Below are positions 26,940 to 35,754 of a stretch of 64,000 nt of DNA, piece after piece (within the stretch, counting starts at the first letter, position 1; each line of letters opens with the position of its first letter). Source of the DNA: Alcanivorax sp. DSM 26293 (lineage in GTDB: Bacteria; Pseudomonadota; Gammaproteobacteria; Pseudomonadales; Alcanivoracaceae); NCBI RefSeq assembly GCF_900107995.1, contig NZ_FNUM01000008.1:1-64000 (forward strand), given 5' to 3'. Under the pieces are notes generated by a model that did no database searches, had not been told where the DNA came from, and saw nothing but the letters and a program-made list of their open reading frames with translations. Made by a program: the position numbers and the translations under genes.

Positions 26940-27803
26940 TTACTCATTACCCACAGCGTCAAGCAAGGCCTTCGCTGCCAGTTTCCCCAGCGCATTGCCG
27001 GCAAGAGGGCTGTCACCGGTCAACATTTTTCGATCCTGGCAGGTCTCTCCGGAGATGTTGTCATTCACAATTTCAAATCCCATGGACGTCAATTGTTCCC
27101 CGAATTTCCAGGTCAGATGGCCCGGCATATACCCCATGTCCGGGGTCTGGGCATCCAGTGCATCCGGGAAGGCACAGATTTTATATCCGGAAAAAGAAGG
27201 CCCGCCTTTCGCCGCCAGGAAGGCCGCGGGGCCATGACACAGGGAAATGATGAATTTGTCATTTGCCAGCGCCCACTCCAGAACCGCTTTCATATCGTCG
27301 CTCTCTGGCAGGCCGATCAGGGCACCATGGCCGCCGGGAATAAACACGCCGATATAATCCGAGTCTTCGCCCAGTGCGTCTTTCACCACATCTGCCAGCT
27401 TCAGGGGCTGCTTGAACTGATCCCGGTACTTGGAGAACAAGCCTTTCACTTCTTCGTCCTCGGACGGCATGGCCCAGAACTCGAACTTGACCGGGTTGCC
27501 GGACAGGGTCGCGATGTCGAATGCAAAACCGGCTTTGTCCAGGTGATACATGGGCAGCAAGGTTTCCACCGGATGGTTACCGGTAGAGAACATGGTGCCA
27601 TTGTCGGTCATCAAATAGCGCTCATCCGCACCAACGACCAGCACTTTCCAGCGACCACCGGTATAGGGGGACGGGTAGTCTGCGCCACTCAAGTCTGATT
27701 TCGGAGCAGTGAACTGGCTGAGGGAATATGAGGACGGAAAGAATGCATTGTCTTCCGCCGGGTCCGGAGTGGGACGCTTGTCATCAGATTGCGCTGTTGC
27801 CAT
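26940..27803 (-). CDS. hchA: Hsp31-type DJ-1/PfpI protein (glyoxalase III/chaperone)
   Basis: 287 residues, normal for HchA. The nucleophile elbow [11 protein letters not shown] holds C189 and H190; an upstream [13 protein letters not shown] (about 154) and a C-terminal [15 protein letters not shown] segment are typical of the Hsp31 group. Members convert methylglyoxal to lactate without glutathione and act as heat-inducible holding chaperones. The start ATG at 27803 is followed by a polar N-terminal extension. The gene lies immediately upstream of a LuxR solo. Confidence 0.88.
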   Translation of the reverse strand: MATAQSDDKRPTPDPAEDNAFFPSSYSLSQFTAPKSDLSGADYPSPYTGGRWKVLVVGADERYLMTDNGTMFSTGNHPVETLLPMYHLDKAGFAFDIATLSGNPVKFEFWAMPSEDEEVKGLFSKYRDQFKQPLKLADVVKDALGEDSDYIGVFIPGGHGALIGLPESDDMKAVLEWALANDKFIISLCHGPAAFLAAKGGPSFSGYKICAFPDALDAQTPDMGYMPGHLTWKFGEQLTSMGFEIVNDNISGETCQDRKMLTGDSPLAGNALGKLAAKALLDAVGNE

Positions 27804-27970
27804 GAAAACTCTCCATCACTGTATGGGACATTAATCGCTTCAGTGTAGAACGAGTTTCATGACAGGCAATGAGGGATTTCCCCCAATGGCCACGCCGATC
27901 TATTTCATCATGTGTCATTCGGGCCGCTTCGGTTGCCTTGCCCTTTTCGCAACGTTATTTTGACTCCGGT

Positions 27971-28996
27971 TCACGCAGCGCTTCTGAACACCCAGATTCC
28001 TCCACGGTTCTGCCGCTGCACCCTCCCCTGCTCCACCAGACAATTGAGGTGAGCAATGCTTTCGCCCATGGCAAACATGAGCTGTTGCACATCCAGCTCC
28101 CGACGGAACATGACCGGAAGCATGTCGTGGGCATTGTGGGGGTGCTGACGGCAGGCGGCCTGCACCTGATCCAGTTGCTGATCATGGTGGTCCACCAGTG
28201 CATTGATGCGCTGGTGCAACCCTCGAAACGGCAGACCATGGGCGGGCAACACCAGGGTGTCCCGGGGCAAGGCATCGCGTATGGCCTTGAGGCTGCCCAC
28301 GAAGGCGGCCACCGGGTTCGCTTCCGGTTCCGTGGGCCGCACCATCAGATTGCTGGAAATGGTCGGCAATACCTGGTCGCCACTGATCAGCAGACGATCG
28401 CTTTCTCGGTAAAGGCACAGGTGCTCTGGGGCGTGCCCGCGACCGATATGAATCTGCCAGCGCTGGCCATTGATGGTCAGGCTGTCACCGGCGCCGACAA
28501 ATTGCGGGTCCACCGGCATGGGCATCACCACGCGACGAAAGCCGTTACCCTTGCCGGCCACCTTGTCCAGGTTGTCGCCCTGCAGGCCATGGCTGCCGAG
28601 AAAATGTTTGAAGCGTTCGATGGTCTGTTCGTCGCTGGCGTCGCAGATATGGCTGGCCAGTTGCCATTCGCCCCGACTCATGATGACCGGCGCCTGGCAG
28701 TGTTGCTGCAGCCAGCCGGCCATGCCCAGATGATCCGGGTGGTAATGGGTGACGATGATGCGGGTAACCGGTTTGCCGTCCAGTTGTTCGCTGAGCAACT
28801 GTTGCCAGATTTCCCGGCTGCGGCGGACTCCCAGCCCGGTATCCACGATCACCCAGCCATGGTTATCTTCCAGCAACCAGAGATTGATATGGTCGAGGGC
28901 AAAGGGCAGCGGGAACCGCAGCCAGTAAACCCCGTCGGCCACCTTGAAACGCTTGCCTGCCGGCGGCAGATCAGTGAACGGATAGTGTAAGGACAT
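27971..28996 (-). CDS. Metallo-beta-lactamase-fold hydrolase
   Basis: 341 residues from MSLHYPFTDLPP at 28996; a longer frame starts seven codons upstream. Metal ligands are visible in THYHPDHLGMAG (H-x-H-x-DH) followed by GRGHAPEHLCL and SGDQVLP, with HGLPFRGLHQRI near the C-terminus. This is the glyoxalase II/hydroxyacyl hydrolase-like group with an extra C-terminal winged-helix domain of the type found in LACTB2-like and MBL-fold proteins. Substrate unknown. Confidence 0.78.
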   Translation of the reverse strand: MSLHYPFTDLPPAGKRFKVADGVYWLRFPLPFALDHINLWLLEDNHGWVIVDTGLGVRRSREIWQQLLSEQLDGKPVTRIIVTHYHPDHLGMAGWLQQHCQAPVIMSRGEWQLASHICDASDEQTIERFKHFLGSHGLQGDNLDKVAGKGNGFRRVVMPMPVDPQFVGAGDSLTINGQRWQIHIGRGHAPEHLCLYRESDRLLISGDQVLPTISSNLMVRPTEPEANPVAAFVGSLKAIRDALPRDTLVLPAHGLPFRGLHQRINALVDHHDQQLDQVQAACRQHPHNAHDMLPVMFRRELDVQQLMFAMGESIAHLNCLVEQGRVQRQNRGGIWVFRSAA

Positions 28997-29087
28997 AACG
29001 AACCTTTTCTTCACCACAGAGCCCTATCGTAGGAGCGTCTATTTTTCCGGCACGCTGTGCCGACTCATGTTTTAAAGGAGCACAACC

Positions 29088-30056
29088 ATGCGTGCCTGGT
29101 GTATTGAGGATCAGCAACTGCAACTGGATACCCTGCCGGACCTGCAACCGGGGCCGGAGGAAATTTGCGTGCAGGTGAAAGCCATCGGCGTAAACCGGGC
29201 GGATCTGTTGCAGGTGCTGGGCCGCTACCCGGCACCGCCGGGCACCGACAGTCGCATTCCCGGGCTGGAATACGCCGGGGTGGTCAGTGCCGTGGGGGCG
29301 CGGGTGCAGCAACGGAAAGTGGGTGATGCGGTGATGGGCCTGGTGCCCGGCTGTGCCTATGCGGAGCAGGTTGTCACCCACGAACGGGAAGCGCTGACCG
29401 TTCCCGATGGCATGGACTTCGCCCGCGCCGTCACCCTGCCCGAAGCGTTTCTGACCGCTTACCGGGCTCTGTTCCTGGAAGGCGGTTTGCAGCCTGGCCA
29501 GTGGTGCCTGATTCGTCCGGCCACCGCCGGCGTCGGCCTGGCCGCCACGCAACTGGCCGCAACGCTGGGCGCCCGCTCCATCGGCAGCAGCCGGGACCTG
29601 AGCAAGCTGGACACGGCCACCGACATGGGGCTGGCGGCCCAGGTTTGCGAGGACGACACCTTGAAAGCGCAGCTGGATGCGTTGACCGAGGGTCAGGGAG
29701 TGGCGGTGATTCTGGATATGGTTGGCCCGGACTGGAATGCCCTGCTCGGCGGGCTGCGTGCCGAGGGCACCCTGGTGAATATCGGCGTCCTTGGCGGCCT
29801 GAGCACGGAGCTGAATCTGGGCGCCCTGCTGATGAAACGCCAGACGCTGAAAAGCATGACCATGCGCAGCCAGCCCCTGGAGAACCGCATCCGTATGGCG
29901 CAGCTGTTCAATGACCGTCTTGCGCCCCTGTTTGCCAGCGGTCGCCTGCTGCCCCTGCCACTGGAAACCTTCCCCTTTACCGACGCCAAAGCCGCCCACG
30001 AGCATATGGCCGGGAACGACTTCAGTGGCAAGCGAGTGATTGTGGTTGGCGACTGA
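29088..30056 (+). CDS. NAD(P)H:quinone oxidoreductase (zinc-independent MDR family)
   Basis: 322 residues. N-terminal GroES-like domain with KAIGVNRADLLQVLGRYP and GLEYAGVV; Rossmann domain with ATAGVGLAATQLAAT in place of the usual GASGGVG-like NADPH loop. The later ILDMVGPDWN and GTLVNIGVLGG segments are typical of the quinone oxidoreductase/PIG3 branch. It lacks the catalytic zinc ligands of alcohol dehydrogenases. Probably reduces quinones or enals with NADPH. A strong hairpin follows its stop. Confidence 0.82.
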   Translation: MRAWCIEDQQLQLDTLPDLQPGPEEICVQVKAIGVNRADLLQVLGRYPAPPGTDSRIPGLEYAGVVSAVGARVQQRKVGDAVMGLVPGCAYAEQVVTHEREALTVPDGMDFARAVTLPEAFLTAYRALFLEGGLQPGQWCLIRPATAGVGLAATQLAATLGARSIGSSRDLSKLDTATDMGLAAQVCEDDTLKAQLDALTEGQGVAVILDMVGPDWNALLGGLRAEGTLVNIGVLGGLSTELNLGALLMKRQTLKSMTMRSQPLENRIRMAQLFNDRLAPLFASGRLLPLPLETFPFTDAKAAHEHMAGNDFSGKRVIVVGD

Positions 30057-30071
30057 CATGCACAAGGCCCA

Positions 30072-30104
30072 GCGTGAAACAGTATTTGAAATACTATTTC
30101 ACGC
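30072..30104 (+). terminator. Stem-loop after the quinone oxidoreductase gene
   Basis: GCGTGAAA pairs with TTTCACGC, then one mismatch, then AGTAT with ATACT, around a 5-base loop. It lies 16 bases after the stop. The T-run after it is short (TTTCTG), so the termination function is probable rather than certain. Confidence 0.5.
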
Positions 30105-30257
30105 TTTCTGCCCGCGCCTCAATGACCAAAAACATCAGGTTGACCGAATCTCGGAACCTGCCAGAAGGGCTGGCCAGAATAACCCTTTTAGACCACGTCA
30201 CCGACCAGAGCCTTGCTCCCCACGCGACGGTTTGAAGACGCAGGAGCAGATTCGACG

Positions 30258-30285
30258 CTTCGCCTTGCGAGCAACGCTCCAACGG
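30258..30285. repeat. REP-like palindrome
   Basis: CTTCGCCTTGCGAGCAACGC followed by TCCAACGG; a slightly asymmetric copy of the GGAGC...GCGAA class, directly downstream of the OmpW-like pseudogene. The rest of 30105-30257 shows no gene. Confidence 0.5.
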
Positions 30286-30297
30286 TTTTGCCGGGTA

Positions 30298-31163
30298 TCA
30301 GAACGTGAAGCCCACCCCCAGGTGGAAGGCGTACACATTCATGTCCGCCACAAATTCCGCATCACCCACTTCCGCGAATTGATACTGGGGAAGCCCCGGG
30401 GCGCGAATAAAGGTGCGCTCCACCTTGGCTTTCACTTCCTTGACGCTGATGTACTTGGCGTCCGCCGTCAGCCACCAGTGGTCGCTCAGCCGCCAATCGG
30501 CACCTATCTGCCCCACCCAGCCAAATTTATCCTGAATCTCCAGTTCCGGTTCTCCCACTTCCGTGAGAATCGGGTTGGTGACATGGCTGTCGTAGGTAAA
30601 CAGATACACGGCTCCCAGACCCACATAAGGCCGGAAGTTGTGGTCCAGGCGGAATCGCTTCACCAGGGTCACCATGGGCGGCGCCACCTTGGTTTCGCCC
30701 ACCTTTTCCCCAATGCAGGCACCCCGGTGGGAATACCGTTGGCCTCGGTGACCAGTGGCTCATCCGCCAACTTGCCCTTGGCCTTCAGTTCCAGAGTGGG
30801 CGGCAGGGCCGCCATGGTTTCGATGGACCAGCCACCATCCCCCCAGCGCAGCTTGTAGCCGATGATGGCAGCCGGAATGGTGAGCGGATCACTGAACGCC
30901 TCCCCTTCCTGCTCACCCGGCTCCACCGCCACTTCAGCAATCTCTGACAGGTTGCTGAGCGTGATCGATCGGGTCTTTACGTCCGGGGACATATGGATGG
31001 CTCCGAAGCGAAAGTAGAGCCGGTCTTCGCCAAAAATTTTCTGGGTGAATTTCACCCCGGGGTAATCCGGGCCGTACATGTCCTGACTGGCAACATGGGC
31101 AGAAAGAAACCCCAGCACGACAAACAGGAAAATTCGTTTTTTCGCATCCATTGTTTTTCTCAT
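30298..31163 (-). pseudogene. OmpW-family outer membrane protein, frameshifted
   Basis: The two halves are open in different frames. The 5' half starts at the ATG at 31163 (GGGGGAG Shine-Dalgarno) with a signal peptide (FLFVVLGFLSAHVASQ) and runs to about 30705. The 3' half runs from about 30711 to 30298, with OmpW features such as RPYVGLGAVYLFTYDS and a final NVYAFHLGVGFTF strand ending in Phe. One extra G in a run of four G at 30705-30708 (read on the minus strand) would restore ALGEKVGETKVAPP and a 288-residue barrel. So it is either a recent one-base deletion, phase variation or a sequencing error. OmpW proteins carry small hydrophobic molecules across the outer membrane. Confidence 0.75.
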
Positions 31164-31165
31164 TT

Positions 31166-34100
31166 TCAACGCTCCCCCGCATTTTCCTGACCCGCCGTGG
31201 TGAGGCGGGCGTGGGTGGGGTTGTTAACCACACGGATACGGAAGTCGTCCTTGGCAATGCCCAACTCCAGTGAACCCACGCCCTCTTCCGGGAGAATGCC
31301 GCCGATGATCAGGTCAAGCAGGTCTCCCAGTACCGGGATCAGAGCACCAAGGTCCACTGACAGGTTCAGCGTCGCGGCAATAGCGGACGCATTGCGCGAC
31401 TCCAGGGTGATCTGTCCGTTACGCAGGAATTTCACCGGCCCGGTCAGGTAGGCCGATACCGGCAGGCTTCTCACGTTGGCATCCGCCACATTGGGTATGG
31501 CTTGCCCACCGGGGATCAATGCGGAGAGCAGGCGCAGGTCCGGCGCATCCAGCCAGGCATCCAGGCGGGTGATAAAAATCGGATCGTCGATTTCTTCCCC
31601 GGTATCCGGATCAATCTGGTTCACCACGAAGCCGCGCAGGGGCTGAGGAGGCTTGTCGTCATAGGGGCGGAAGCGGAGCACCAATGCGCCGGTTTCCAGG
31701 GGCAAGGGAATCAGATCGCCCAGAATCGGAATGGCCAGCGTCGCGTTGGCAGTCAGAGATGTGCCCATCACATGCTGGGCATTGATCTCCACCGGAATCG
31801 CCGACTCTCCTACGGTCTGGATACAGAAGATTTCGCCATCGGCATCTTCCTGGGTGGCGCACCAGCGGCCATTGCCTTCATCGACCAGACCGATATAACT
31901 CAGGTCCAGCGGTTGCTTTGGCAGAAACGCCATGGGCAACGCCGCATGGGTAAAGATCTGGTCACCTTGATCCAGGTTGGCGCCGCCAATCAGCCCACCG
32001 GTGCTTTTCACATGACCGCGGGCATGGTTGTTGACCGCTTCCACTTCATCGTTGTCCCAGTTGCCATTGCCATTGACGTCGGTGTACTCCCGGGTCAGAA
32101 CAGTGGCATAGGCAGCCCCTTCATCCGGGGTGGCGGTGAAATCGAGCAGAATCGGCGGCCCCCCTACACAGGGCTGATTGGAAAGCGGGCCACAGGTGCC
32201 CATGCCGTTGAGTGGGTCCGTGTTGATGCCCAGGTTGCCGAAGCGATCATGACTGCGGAACACCGCTTCGCCACTGTCGCCGCCATTGATCACCAGACGA
32301 TAGGCATTGCCGGGCATAATGGTATCCGGTGCCGGCTGAGCCCGCAGACGCAGACTGTTGCGTCGTGCTGACATGGGGATGTTCTGCCACTGGCCATTCA
32401 CCTGCTCACCCAGACACATGGCCCCGCCTTCACAGGATTGGCCATCGGCGGCAATGGTGCCGAACGTCATGGAGGCCATTTCCATGGGCATATTGAAACT
32501 GATCTCGATGGGGCGACTGACGTCATAGAAGAAGGGGTAGTAAAGCGAATCCGACGCCAGACCGCCCACACACCGGCCAGCCATTTGCACCGTGTTGCCA
32601 TCTGCATCCTGGCGTTCGACACCACGGTCTTCCAACGCACACCCGATGCCCGGGTAGGCCCCCAACACCACCGGCGGCAATACCGGCGCACCATTGTCCG
32701 CCGCGTAGCTGGCCGTATCGAAAACAATCTGACCCGTGCCATCGGTGGCATCCCCGGGCACAAACTGCAGATGCGAAGGATCAAACAGGTCCTGATCTTT
32801 CAAGCCATCGCCAAGATCCAGGTAATAACGCTGCCCGGCCGCCAACGCATTGAGCGGCGTAATCACCAGGTTGGAGCCACTGCTACGGACCTGCACCGGC
32901 ACCGGTTCGCTGCTGTCCTGACGGAACAGTTTCACCTGCTCCATTCCTTCGTCATGCACTGGCTCGTTGAACACCACAACGATGTTGTTGCTCGGCTCCA
33001 CCTGGGTCTGATTATGCTCCGGGAACGACCCGGTTGCCTGAAGCGGATCGCGGTTGAACTGATCGAACTCGAAGTCCACGTCTGCACGGACGCCAAGTGC
33101 AAAGTCCGCGCTGACTTTGGCAGCTCCGCTGAGAATATCCAGTTCCAGGGTTCGGAATACCTCGAAGGTCAGCGCGCCATCCTTCACATCCACCACGCCA
33201 ACCGCCTGGATGTGCATCAGGTTCTGGTTCACTGAAGCATTGCCCCGTGGTTCGACTGCATGCATGGCCAGATCAAAATTCATGTACACAAACATCGGCG
33301 CATAATCATCATCGGGCTGGAACCCCTTGGGGCGATAGGGGTTGGTCACCAGATAACCGGTCACGTCGGTCACAAAAGTGCCGATGATGTCGCCGGTAAA
33401 CATGGGAGTGCGCACCTCGCCACCCAGCTTGATCGGATCAATACCGGTAATGCGCAGCTGCTGGCCGGCTCGGGCGACCACGGGCACCGCATCCACATGC
33501 ACGTCCGGACGGCCCATCCAGCCCTCCAGTACCAGCGGCATGGCATTCACCTGGGTCACACCCAGTGCCTCGGTAACCAGGTTGAACTGATTAAGCGGCA
33601 ACCCGTGCAGCCGTGAGGCTTGCGGGTAGCCCGGGTCCCCCAGGGCCGGCTGGGCTTTCATCAGCTGCTTGATGGGCGGGTTGAGATCGACCACGTCATC
33701 CTTGGACAGGGTGGGCGTCAGCTCATAGGTCACTGTCTCCAGAACGTCTTCATCAAAATCTTCCAGACCCTGCAGGGTGAGTGTGTAGGTGTCGCCGCCG
33801 ATCAGGTCCTCTTTGGGGTCCAGGGTGATGTAGTGGCGCTCATTGAGAATCCTCACATCCACCAGTTCCCCGGACTGCTGATGCTCCAGCTTGACCGTGT
33901 CACCGTAACGGACGGTGGTCTCCACCAGCGGCTCGGTGAAGGTGATGCGCACCGGCGAGAAATCCATGAACGGGAAGCGCTCTTCTGCAACAGGCTCCGG
34001 CAGATAGGCCCCGGGATTTTCCTGGTTGATGGCCAGCACCTCGGGAACCTGATCAGGCAGCGGGTGGTACTGGCGGGTGCGAAACGTAATCAGCGGGCCG

Positions 34101-34519
34101 TCCTGATCATCCAGGTTGACGATGCCGGAGGCGATCTGCGGCGACACCCACAACCGGTACTCTTCACCAGGGCGCAGACCCGACATGGAAAAGGTAAAAG
34201 TATGGTTGCGGTTGGAGACCTGGGCGCTGGACAGATCCACCAGGTTCCCTTCACTGTCGGCCAGACACAGGGCGCCGGCAAAATTTTCACCGTCAGGCTG
34301 ACATTCTGCCTTGGCGGCAGCCTCATCAATGGCACTGGAAAAAGTCAGCAGCAACTTGCTGCCGAGAGGCAGATCCACCATGCCGTCAGACGGATATGCG
34401 TAGATCAGCGCCTCACCCGGCTCCGGAGGGATAAACACATCCGGGTCGTCTTCACAGGCATTGAGCAGGGGATAAAGCAGACATAAAACAGCCAGACGCT
34501 GTATCGATATTGTGCGCAT
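31166..34519 (-). CDS. Large Ig-like-domain lipoprotein
   Basis: 1117 residues. A lipoprotein signal ends in PLLNACEDD (C22). Several Big_5/SbsA-like Ig domains can be seen: residues ~35-150 (IYAYPSDGMVDLPLGSKLLL), ~480-590 (HNQTQVEPSNNIVVVFNEPV) and ~665-750 (RPIEISFNMPMEMASM). An EF-hand/dockerin-like calcium loop DVNGNGNWDNDE lies near 810. The rest appears rich in beta structure. Probably on the outer membrane surface or periplasmic side. The stop is two bases upstream of the OmpW-like start, so the two are translationally linked; a joint role in uptake of a hydrophobic compound is an inference. Confidence 0.78.
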   Translation of the reverse strand: MRTISIQRLAVLCLLYPLLNACEDDPDVFIPPEPGEALIYAYPSDGMVDLPLGSKLLLTFSSAIDEAAAKAECQPDGENFAGALCLADSEGNLVDLSSAQVSNRNHTFTFSMSGLRPGEEYRLWVSPQIASGIVNLDDQDGPLITFRTRQYHPLPDQVPEVLAINQENPGAYLPEPVAEERFPFMDFSPVRITFTEPLVETTVRYGDTVKLEHQQSGELVDVRILNERHYITLDPKEDLIGGDTYTLTLQGLEDFDEDVLETVTYELTPTLSKDDVVDLNPPIKQLMKAQPALGDPGYPQASRLHGLPLNQFNLVTEALGVTQVNAMPLVLEGWMGRPDVHVDAVPVVARAGQQLRITGIDPIKLGGEVRTPMFTGDIIGTFVTDVTGYLVTNPYRPKGFQPDDDYAPMFVYMNFDLAMHAVEPRGNASVNQNLMHIQAVGVVDVKDGALTFEVFRTLELDILSGAAKVSADFALGVRADVDFEFDQFNRDPLQATGSFPEHNQTQVEPSNNIVVVFNEPVHDEGMEQVKLFRQDSSEPVPVQVRSSGSNLVITPLNALAAGQRYYLDLGDGLKDQDLFDPSHLQFVPGDATDGTGQIVFDTASYAADNGAPVLPPVVLGAYPGIGCALEDRGVERQDADGNTVQMAGRCVGGLASDSLYYPFFYDVSRPIEISFNMPMEMASMTFGTIAADGQSCEGGAMCLGEQVNGQWQNIPMSARRNSLRLRAQPAPDTIMPGNAYRLVINGGDSGEAVFRSHDRFGNLGINTDPLNGMGTCGPLSNQPCVGGPPILLDFTATPDEGAAYATVLTREYTDVNGNGNWDNDEVEAVNNHARGHVKSTGGLIGGANLDQGDQIFTHAALPMAFLPKQPLDLSYIGLVDEGNGRWCATQEDADGEIFCIQTVGESAIPVEINAQHVMGTSLTANATLAIPILGDLIPLPLETGALVLRFRPYDDKPPQPLRGFVVNQIDPDTGEEIDDPIFITRLDAWLDAPDLRLLSALIPGGQAIPNVADANVRSLPVSAYLTGPVKFLRNGQITLESRNASAIAATLNLSVDLGALIPVLGDLLDLIIGGILPEEGVGSLELGIAKDDFRIRVVNNPTHARLTTAGQENAGER

Positions 34520-34781
34520 CCTTTCACCCGTTTCTTGTTTTTGGAGGCAGATTTTTCTATTGATTCCGGGGACAGGATTCAGTGGCGCGGGGACGGGGAC
34601 AAGTTATCGTTTGTAAGCAAAAATCCACATAATGGTGCGTTTTATCTACCTGATAAATAGACACTTTCTGCATTCACGTATACTTCACGAAGCAAATTCC
34701 CAAGTAATTCAATGGCTTTTGAAAAGGGGATTTTTGCTCAGGGATTCCGCACTAAAACTTTGTTCGTAATCCCTGGTTGAC
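34520..34781. other. AT-rich promoter region of the lipoprotein gene
   Basis: No gene. The sequence is AT-rich, with an AAAGGA Shine-Dalgarno just upstream of the lipoprotein start. The short GGGGACAGG/GGGGACGGGGAC stretch at about 34568-34600 is the only repetitive feature. The rest contains the promoter, which I cannot place exactly. Confidence 0.4.
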
Positions 34782-34818
34782 AAGAAAAACCGCAACATGA
34801 CGTTTTGTATCATGCTGC
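34782..34818 (-). terminator. Probable terminator after the panE-like gene
   Basis: On the minus strand, GCAGCATGA pairs with TCATGTTGC (one G-T pair) around a 9-base loop, followed by GGTTTTTCTT. It lies 16 bases after the stop of the panE-like gene. Confidence 0.65.
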
Positions 34819-34833
34819 GAACAGAACGCCGCC

Positions 34834-35754
34834 TTATTGGTAACGAATACGCAGTGCGGTCAGCACCGTTTTCAAGTGAGGGGCAGCCACTCCATGGCGT
34901 TCGGCAATCGCCACCACATTACCCAGGATGGCATCCAGTTCGATGGGCCGGTCGTTCAGGTAGTCCAGTGCCATGGAATTTTTGTAGGCGCCCATCTTGC
35001 GGGTACCGGCCAGATTTTTTTCCACCAGATCGTCCGGGAGCGGATAGCCATCGGCAGCGGCGACGGCTATCACCTCTTTCATCATGGTACGGACCAGGTC
35101 TTCGCCACCGGGGGCATCAAGAATCGATAACGTATCGGCCCCATTGCTCAGCACGCTGAGAGGATTGAACGGCGCATTCCAGACACACTTGCGCCAGCGC
35201 TCCCCCACAACCGCTTCGCTATCGTTAACCTCAATACCCCCTTCCCTGAACAGGCCGCTCAAGCGGCGACAGTGCTCATCAAACCCCGCGGGAAAATTGC
35301 CCATTACCAGTTGGCCGTAGGCCTGATGATGAACCTCGCCGGGGCCCGTGCGGCTGACAGCGATAAATGCCAGGCAGCTCACCAGAGGATGCTGCGGATA
35401 GGCATCGGCCAGCTCCCGTTCGATATCCAGGCCATTTTCAATCAGCACCAGGCCGGTGTGGTCGCCCATCCAGGGACGCACCAGCGCGGCACGATCCACG
35501 CCGGGCAACACCTTGACGCAGAGCAGAAGATAATCGGGAAACGCGTCCGGGGTGTCATCCGGGCGATACACCCGCTCCGGCAGCCAGGACAGCTCCCCCA
35601 GTGGGCTGGTAAAACGAAAGCCGCCCTCCTTAACCGCGTCATAATCCGAGCGCAGCACCACACTCACCTCACAGCCAGCCCGTTTAAGAATGGCCCCATA
35701 AAAGCTGCCGATGGCACCGGCACCGACGATCAGAATGCGAGGTTTATCCGTCAT
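34834..35754 (-). CDS. 2-dehydropantoate 2-reductase family protein
   Basis: 306 residues. N-terminal NADPH motif ILIVGAGAIGSFYGA, LLLCVKVLPG near 77, the catalytic lysine in WRKCVWNAPFNPLSVL and a C-terminal SMALDYLNDRPIELDAILG block are those of PanE/ApbA ketopantoate reductases. The true PanE makes pantoate for coenzyme A; several paralogues of this family have other keto-acid substrates, so panE is not assigned. It overlaps the upstream MFS gene by eleven bases, suggesting one operon. Confidence 0.82.
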   Translation of the reverse strand: MTDKPRILIVGAGAIGSFYGAILKRAGCEVSVVLRSDYDAVKEGGFRFTSPLGELSWLPERVYRPDDTPDAFPDYLLLCVKVLPGVDRAALVRPWMGDHTGLVLIENGLDIERELADAYPQHPLVSCLAFIAVSRTGPGEVHHQAYGQLVMGNFPAGFDEHCRRLSGLFREGGIEVNDSEAVVGERWRKCVWNAPFNPLSVLSNGADTLSILDAPGGEDLVRTMMKEVIAVAAADGYPLPDDLVEKNLAGTRKMGAYKNSMALDYLNDRPIELDAILGNVVAIAERHGVAAPHLKTVLTALRIRYQ

